From an uncultured Lachnospiraceae bacterium (GTDB lineage: Bacteria > Bacillota > Clostridia > Lachnospirales > Lachnospiraceae), in contig CANSTU010000001.1 of the NCBI GenBank assembly GCA_947650005.1, forward strand, positions 62,001 to 126,000: a stretch of DNA of 64,000 bases, in the 5' to 3' direction. The notes under the pieces were generated by a model. The model worked only from the letters and a program-made list of their open reading frames with translations, had not been told where the DNA came from and searched no databases. The translations under genes and the position numbers were made by a program. This document shows, piece after piece, positions 59,336 to 64,000 of the stretch (position 1 is its first letter; each line of letters opens with the position of its first letter).

Positions 59336-60496
59336 TCATGCCTTTCCCTTTGAAAGCGCGCCCGCCCTCTTCCGGCCGCACACCTCTTCAATATAGTCGC
59401 ACCATTCTTCATAAACAGCCTGTCCGTTTGCGATTTCCGCAATTTTCCGCGCGTTTTCTCCCATCCGTTCCGCCTCTTTAGGATGCTCGATGAGATAGCA
59501 GATTCCCTCCGCCATCCGCCCCTCATCCTTAATCGGCACCAACAGGCCGTTATAGCCGTCTTTCATCACTGTCCGCGGCCCTCCGCAGGGACAGTCCGTG
59601 GCCACAATGGGAAGCCCCAAGGCCATGGCCTCCAGAAGCGCATTGGGGAGCCCTTCCCAGTCAGAGGAAAACGCATATGCGGCCGCTCCGGGCAGCACCT
59701 TTTCCAGCTCGTCGCTGGCGCCCATCAAGGTCACATAGCTCTCGGCTTTCTTTTCAGCGATCAACGCCTCCAAAAGCTCCTTCGTCCCATCAAGGGAATC
59801 CCCGCCATAGATCTTCAGGTCATAATCCGGATGCCTTTCATGCACCTTTACAAAGGCCCGGATGAGCATCAGCTGATTTTTAAAGTCCACCAGCCTTCCG
59901 GACTGCACCACGGTTTTGCTGCGCGCCTCGGGTTTGGGTACGTCCAAGTATTTTGGATTAACGGGATTCAAAATAATCCGGGATTTTCGCTGCGTCCCCT
60001 TTGGAAAAAAGTCCCTCTGCCCCTCGGTCTGGAACACACATCCCGACGCCCTGGGGAACAGCAGCGGAATCTGGATTCGATCCGCCAGGGAGTCATAATG
60101 TCCTACAGGGTCGGTCCGTATGGAAATAATCACCGGGATCTTCATTCCCACCGTAGCCATCAATGCCCTGTAATTCGCCTTCTGGGCAAAGGCGATCAGC
60201 ACATCCGGCCTTTCCTCCCGCACGAAGCGGCGCAGATGCGTGATGCGACGCAAGATCTGCACAGGCCTGGGCGCTTTCTGATCTTCATCGGTCAGGCCCA
60301 CATGCACGCGCCGGATTCCACATGACAGCCTAAATTCATTTTCCCCAAACCACTCCGTGGCAATCCATACTTCATGCCCCTGTTCCTGAAATTGATGGGC
60401 CAGGTTGGTGACGACCCGCTCGGCCCCGCCCTGTTCCAGGCAGTTTAAATGAAAAGCTATTTTCAGCATAAAAGCCCTTTCGCCGTCTTTTTCCAT
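59336..60496 (-). CDS. GT4 family glycosyltransferase
   Basis: 'NCLEQGGAERVVTNLAHQF', 'VVQSGRLVDFKNQLMLIRAFVKV', 'SSDWEGLPNALLEAMALGLPIVATDCPCGGPRTV'. Confidence 0.9.
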   Translation of the reverse strand: MEKDGERAFMLKIAFHLNCLEQGGAERVVTNLAHQFQEQGHEVWIATEWFGENEFRLSCGIRRVHVGLTDEDQKAPRPVQILRRITHLRRFVREERPDVLIAFAQKANYRALMATVGMKIPVIISIRTDPVGHYDSLADRIQIPLLFPRASGCVFQTEGQRDFFPKGTQRKSRIILNPVNPKYLDVPKPEARSKTVVQSGRLVDFKNQLMLIRAFVKVHERHPDYDLKIYGGDSLDGTKELLEALIAEKKAESYVTLMGASDELEKVLPGAAAYAFSSDWEGLPNALLEAMALGLPIVATDCPCGGPRTVMKDGYNGLLVPIKDEGRMAEGICYLIEHPKEAERMGENARKIAEIANGQAVYEEWCDYIEEVCGRKRAGALSKGKA

Positions 60497-60664
60497 CCGT
60501 AAATACGGTCAATCCGCCGTTTCTTTCGGTTAGGAAAATCTGGCTGCATAAGAATTCATTCCAGTTTACCACAGAAAAATCCGGGATACAATAGATAGGC
60601 TGCTTCCTATATCCAGAGGGACTCACCCCAAAAAGGGTTCCTCACGACGGATATCAATAAGGAA

Positions 60665-62395
60665 CTACAACCTCAGTCCCCGATACCGGTTTAGGCATCC
60701 AAAGATCTCCTGCCGCCGCGGCATGGCCAGATCCGTGGGCAGATAGGAAGAGGAGGATAAACCGGCCAGGCCCTTCTTTTCCATCAAGGCGCATATGGAA
60801 TCCACCAGTTCCCGCATGGTTTGGCGTCCGTTTAGCAGGTTCTTTTCCGCCAGCGCTAGAATGAAGGAAAGGGCCGTTGACTGTTCGGAATCCGTCAGCT
60901 GCTCCAGATAGCGCAGGTCAATATCCTCCCGTCCCAGCTGGATGGAATCCTTCCCGTGCACCTTTGTTTTCAAGCGGTCGTCCTTACGCAAGGCGGCGTT
61001 GAAAGCAGGCCGCCTGTCAAAGGAGGGCAGAGCAGGCGCGGACAGGCCCGCCCCAGCTTCCTGACCTGCGTAACCCCCGGACTGCGCCGCGTAGTCCGCC
61101 GCCTCTTTTTTGGCAAACGCCGTAATATCCCTAGGCACATAGCGATCCATCTGAATAATGGCATCCGCGATATAGAAATAAGAGCCGGAGCTCCCGGCCA
61201 CCAGAATAGAGGAAATGCCGCATTTCTCGTACAGGAAACGCGCCCGTTCTATAAAGGGCGTAATGGGTTCCTCTTCTCGGCATACCACCCGCTGCATCAG
61301 TTCATCCCGAATCATGAAATTGGTGGCGCAGGTATCCTCGTCAATCAGGAAAGCCGATGTGCCGCTTTCCATCCCCTCTATCACATTTGCCGCCTGGGAA
61401 GTACTTCCGCTGGCATCCTCGGAATAAAAGGCCTTCGTATCCCTTCCATTGGGAAGGTTGTTGATGAACATGGAAATATCCGTCTTTTTAATGCTACGCC
61501 CGTCCTCCGCCCGGATTTTCAGGGCATCTTCCCTGGTAATCACATATTCTCTGCCGTCGCCGGCGATATGATTATATACGCCCAACTCCAACGCTTCCAG
61601 CAGCGTGGATTTTCCGTGGTAGCCGCCGCCCACGATGAGGGTGATTCCCTTTCGGATCCCCATCCCCTTGATTTCGCCCCGGTGCGGCAGCGTCATAGTC
61701 ACTTCCATGGAGGCAGGGGAAGTAAACGGAATGCCGTCCTTCATGGGCCGGTCTGATACCCCGGACTGCCTGGGCAGGACGGAGCCATTGGCCACAAAGG
61801 CGCACAGCCCTTCTTCATCGAGCCGCGTACGGATGAAATGCTGATCCTCCGCCAAATGGATTACTGCCTGCACCTTGGCCGCAGGCAGTTTTTTATAGAA
61901 AAAGACGGACTGTACGCATGCGGGCAGAAAATCGAACAAAATGCGCTCCAGCTGTCCCGCGTTGATGGTTCTTCCATTGGCCGGAAAGCCTGCGGCCAGA
62001 CGGATATGAAGACCGCCGTCCGCTGGATTCAAGGTCACCGCAGAACGCTCCAGGATTTCCTGCCCACACCGGCTCACGGAAATCAGACCGCTCTTTCCGG
62101 ATCCCTTTGCCTTAAAGGTATATTTCTCGATTTCCTGATAAAAAAGACGATTCAGATAATCCTGCAGAGCAATGCGGCAATGCTTTTCCTGATAATATTT
62201 CAGCGGAAAAGCCGCCTTTGCCCCGCCGATGAGAATACTGAGACGGGAAGGGGAAGCGAAGGGATCTCCCTGTACATGATCGATTCCCAGCACATAGGTT
62301 CCGAAGGAATATGCCCCCTTCAGATCTTTATAGGCAGGATAGCTTTTACGGTCGATTGCATGGAGCATGCGACGAAGTTCTTCCGCTGTTTTCAT
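60665..62395 (-). CDS. ABC_ATPase (P-loop, DUF2791/PF09818-like) protein
   Basis: 'YPAYKDLKGAYSFGTYVLGIDHVQGDPFASPSRLSI', P-loop 'IVGGGYHGKSTLLEAL', 'AFLIDEDTCATNFMIRDELM'. Confidence 0.8.
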   Translation of the reverse strand: MKTAEELRRMLHAIDRKSYPAYKDLKGAYSFGTYVLGIDHVQGDPFASPSRLSILIGGAKAAFPLKYYQEKHCRIALQDYLNRLFYQEIEKYTFKAKGSGKSGLISVSRCGQEILERSAVTLNPADGGLHIRLAAGFPANGRTINAGQLERILFDFLPACVQSVFFYKKLPAAKVQAVIHLAEDQHFIRTRLDEEGLCAFVANGSVLPRQSGVSDRPMKDGIPFTSPASMEVTMTLPHRGEIKGMGIRKGITLIVGGGYHGKSTLLEALELGVYNHIAGDGREYVITREDALKIRAEDGRSIKKTDISMFINNLPNGRDTKAFYSEDASGSTSQAANVIEGMESGTSAFLIDEDTCATNFMIRDELMQRVVCREEEPITPFIERARFLYEKCGISSILVAGSSGSYFYIADAIIQMDRYVPRDITAFAKKEAADYAAQSGGYAGQEAGAGLSAPALPSFDRRPAFNAALRKDDRLKTKVHGKDSIQLGREDIDLRYLEQLTDSEQSTALSFILALAEKNLLNGRQTMRELVDSICALMEKKGLAGLSSSSYLPTDLAMPRRQEIFGCLNRYRGLRL

Positions 62396-62443
62396 TCCGG
62401 TTTCAATCCTTTCTCTTCAAAATAAATGCCATCCCCGCAATCA

Positions 62444-63508
62444 TCAGCCCGTGATATTCAGCGCATGCATACAGGCGTCCGCTCCCCTGGCGCAGACCAC
62501 GGTCAGCCGCTTTCCCGCCACAAACACCTTACAATTGCTGATGCTCCTCACCGCATCCAGCTTCAGCTGCATTTCCCCCTGCGGCGTATCCAGATACAAC
62601 ACATCCTCCGTCGACTTGCTGCTCACAGTCCCGCTCACAGTAGCCGGAGAGGAGGTATCAATATTCACCGCCCCCGCAGTTCCTTTGATTCCAATCACAC
62701 AAGCCGCATGCATATAAGCATCCGATCCCCGGTAGATGGACACCGTCAGGATGCTTCCCGGTGTCAATACCATCCCATTCCTCGTATCCGAATTGCTGTC
62801 TATCACGATCTGCATTTCTCCGCTGTCCGTGGATAAGTACAGCATATTTTCCCTGGTATTTTTCGTCACCTTTCCGACCACCGCTACCGTAGCCAGTTTC
62901 TGATAGGACAGATCCGCGGGCGCAGGCGTAAGCCCTGTGCTGGTCGTCGGAACCGCTCCGCCGCCGTCCGAAATGCTCACCGCATGCATCATCGCGTCGG
63001 ATCCCCTGGCGCAGACGATCTGATAGGTCCTTCCCGCCACAAGGACGGAACAATTCTTCATGCTCGTATTGCTGTCCAGCTTAATCTGCATCTGCCCCTG
63101 CGCCGTATCAAAGTACAGGACGTCCCCGGTCGTTTTCTTATTGATGGTTCCCGTCACCGTAGCCGTAGATGATGTATCCACCGTCACAGCAGACGTTGGC
63201 GCTTCACTGGTAATCTTGACCGCATGCAGATACCCGTCCGTCCCTCCGGACACAGAAACGCTGATCTTCTTATCAGCAAGCAGTATCTTACATTCGCTGG
63301 CATCCGTATTATTGTCCAGCTTAATCTGCATCGTTCCTTCCTTTGTAGAAAGGAAGAGCACATCGGCGGTGGTTTCCTTCAACACAGTCCCATGTACCGT
63401 CGCAATCACCTCTGCAGCCTGTATGCCCATTCGGTTCACCGGCAGCATGGTAATTCCCAATACAAAACCAAGCGCCACACAAATTTTCCTAATTCCGTCT
63501 TTTCCCAT
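62444..63508 (-). CDS. Secreted protein of four ~80-aa tandem repeats
   Basis: Signal-like N-terminus 'MGKDGIRKICVALGFVLGITMLPVNRMGIQAAEV', then four 'ATVxGTVxxxTxxDVLYLxTxxGxMQIKLDxNT...CxVLVAG...G(S/A)DAxMHAV' units. Confidence 0.75.
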   Translation of the reverse strand: MGKDGIRKICVALGFVLGITMLPVNRMGIQAAEVIATVHGTVLKETTADVLFLSTKEGTMQIKLDNNTDASECKILLADKKISVSVSGGTDGYLHAVKITSEAPTSAVTVDTSSTATVTGTINKKTTGDVLYFDTAQGQMQIKLDSNTSMKNCSVLVAGRTYQIVCARGSDAMMHAVSISDGGGAVPTTSTGLTPAPADLSYQKLATVAVVGKVTKNTRENMLYLSTDSGEMQIVIDSNSDTRNGMVLTPGSILTVSIYRGSDAYMHAACVIGIKGTAGAVNIDTSSPATVSGTVSSKSTEDVLYLDTPQGEMQLKLDAVRSISNCKVFVAGKRLTVVCARGADACMHALNITG

Positions 63509-63580
63509 ATCAACCTTCCTGCCCGCTTCTTGAGGCGTAAATCCGCGGCTATAAACGGCCTGACGGCCGGTTTGAAGCCT
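63509..63580 (-). promoter_or_regulatory. Two-hairpin RBS leader
   Basis: Minus strand TTCAAACCGGCC-GTCA-GGCCGTTTATAGCC, then CGCCTCAAGAAGCGGGCAGGAAGGTTGAT-ATG. Confidence 0.5.
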
Positions 63581-64000
63581 GTACAACATGTTTCCTCTAT
63601 GCGAATGGCCTTTCTTTGCAACTCGATGACTATCTACCTAATAATCCCCAAAGTAGCATTTTAGTACAGCCCTATCATACAATATTTGTACTTGTAACGC
63701 AATACCCAGGGATTGGATTCCCCATCCGCAAGCCGCCTCTCCTGCTTCCGGCTTTCCATCATTTGCGCCCTCCTACTCCCCTTGAATGCCGCTCTCCCAG
63801 CCTAGATCATAAAATCTTAATCTTTCCGTAAGGAATTCGCAAGCTTTTCGGTGTAAATAACACAGTACGCCATCTTCTTTTTCTGATACAATATCTATAA
63901 AAGTGCAGCCCCGTCCCTGAGAAGCGCATCCTACATCCCTGGAGCGCCAAACAGCCGGGAAGCATAATCAATCCTGCGGCCCTGTAGGCATAAAACTTAG

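Noticed and set aside
60956-61756. 266-aa plus-strand ORF antisense to the ABC_ATPase gene, and similar long + strand ORFs (e.g. 56989..57894, 54360..55298, 48334..49395)
   Set aside because: All are antisense shadows of strong minus-strand genes with conserved motifs; none shows a recognisable domain or SD.

Overview
The window is one very large glycan (capsule, exopolysaccharide or cell-wall polysaccharide) biosynthesis locus. It probably comes from a Firmicute of the Clostridia/Lachnospiraceae type; that is inferred from protein style and SD usage and was not verified. Nearly all genes lie on the minus strand. It holds about 20 soluble glycosyltransferases (GT4, GT2, GT11, GT17, a GT23-like enzyme, GT-D/SP_1767-like, a GT26-GT4 fusion), 6 large multi-pass membrane proteins of GT39/GtrII/YfhO/DUF6020/DUF6056 style, two Wzy/O-antigen-polymerase-like proteins, one Wzx-like flippase and two ABC exporters. 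It also holds two asparagine-synthase-like amidotransferases, two acyltransferase-3 proteins, a pyruvyltransferase, a radical SAM/SPASM protein, a NodB-like deacetylase, SGNH-type proteins and an apparent GH88/GH105-like protein. No initiating phosphoglycosyltransferase, nucleotide-sugar pathway or chain-length kinase is visible. The left edge has an HTH regulator, a small DUF697-like gene with a frameshifted paralog, and a decayed GT-D gene cut by an ISAs1-like transposase remnant. The most interesting non-coding signals are: (1) a recurrent family of 5'-leader hairpins placed directly before the ribosome-binding sites of at least 13 genes, sometimes in tandem, with stem covariation between copies; and (2) a ~277 bp near-perfect foldback palindrome between convergent genes at 31136-31412. 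All calls come from reading the sequence and the supplied ORF translations; no database search was run.
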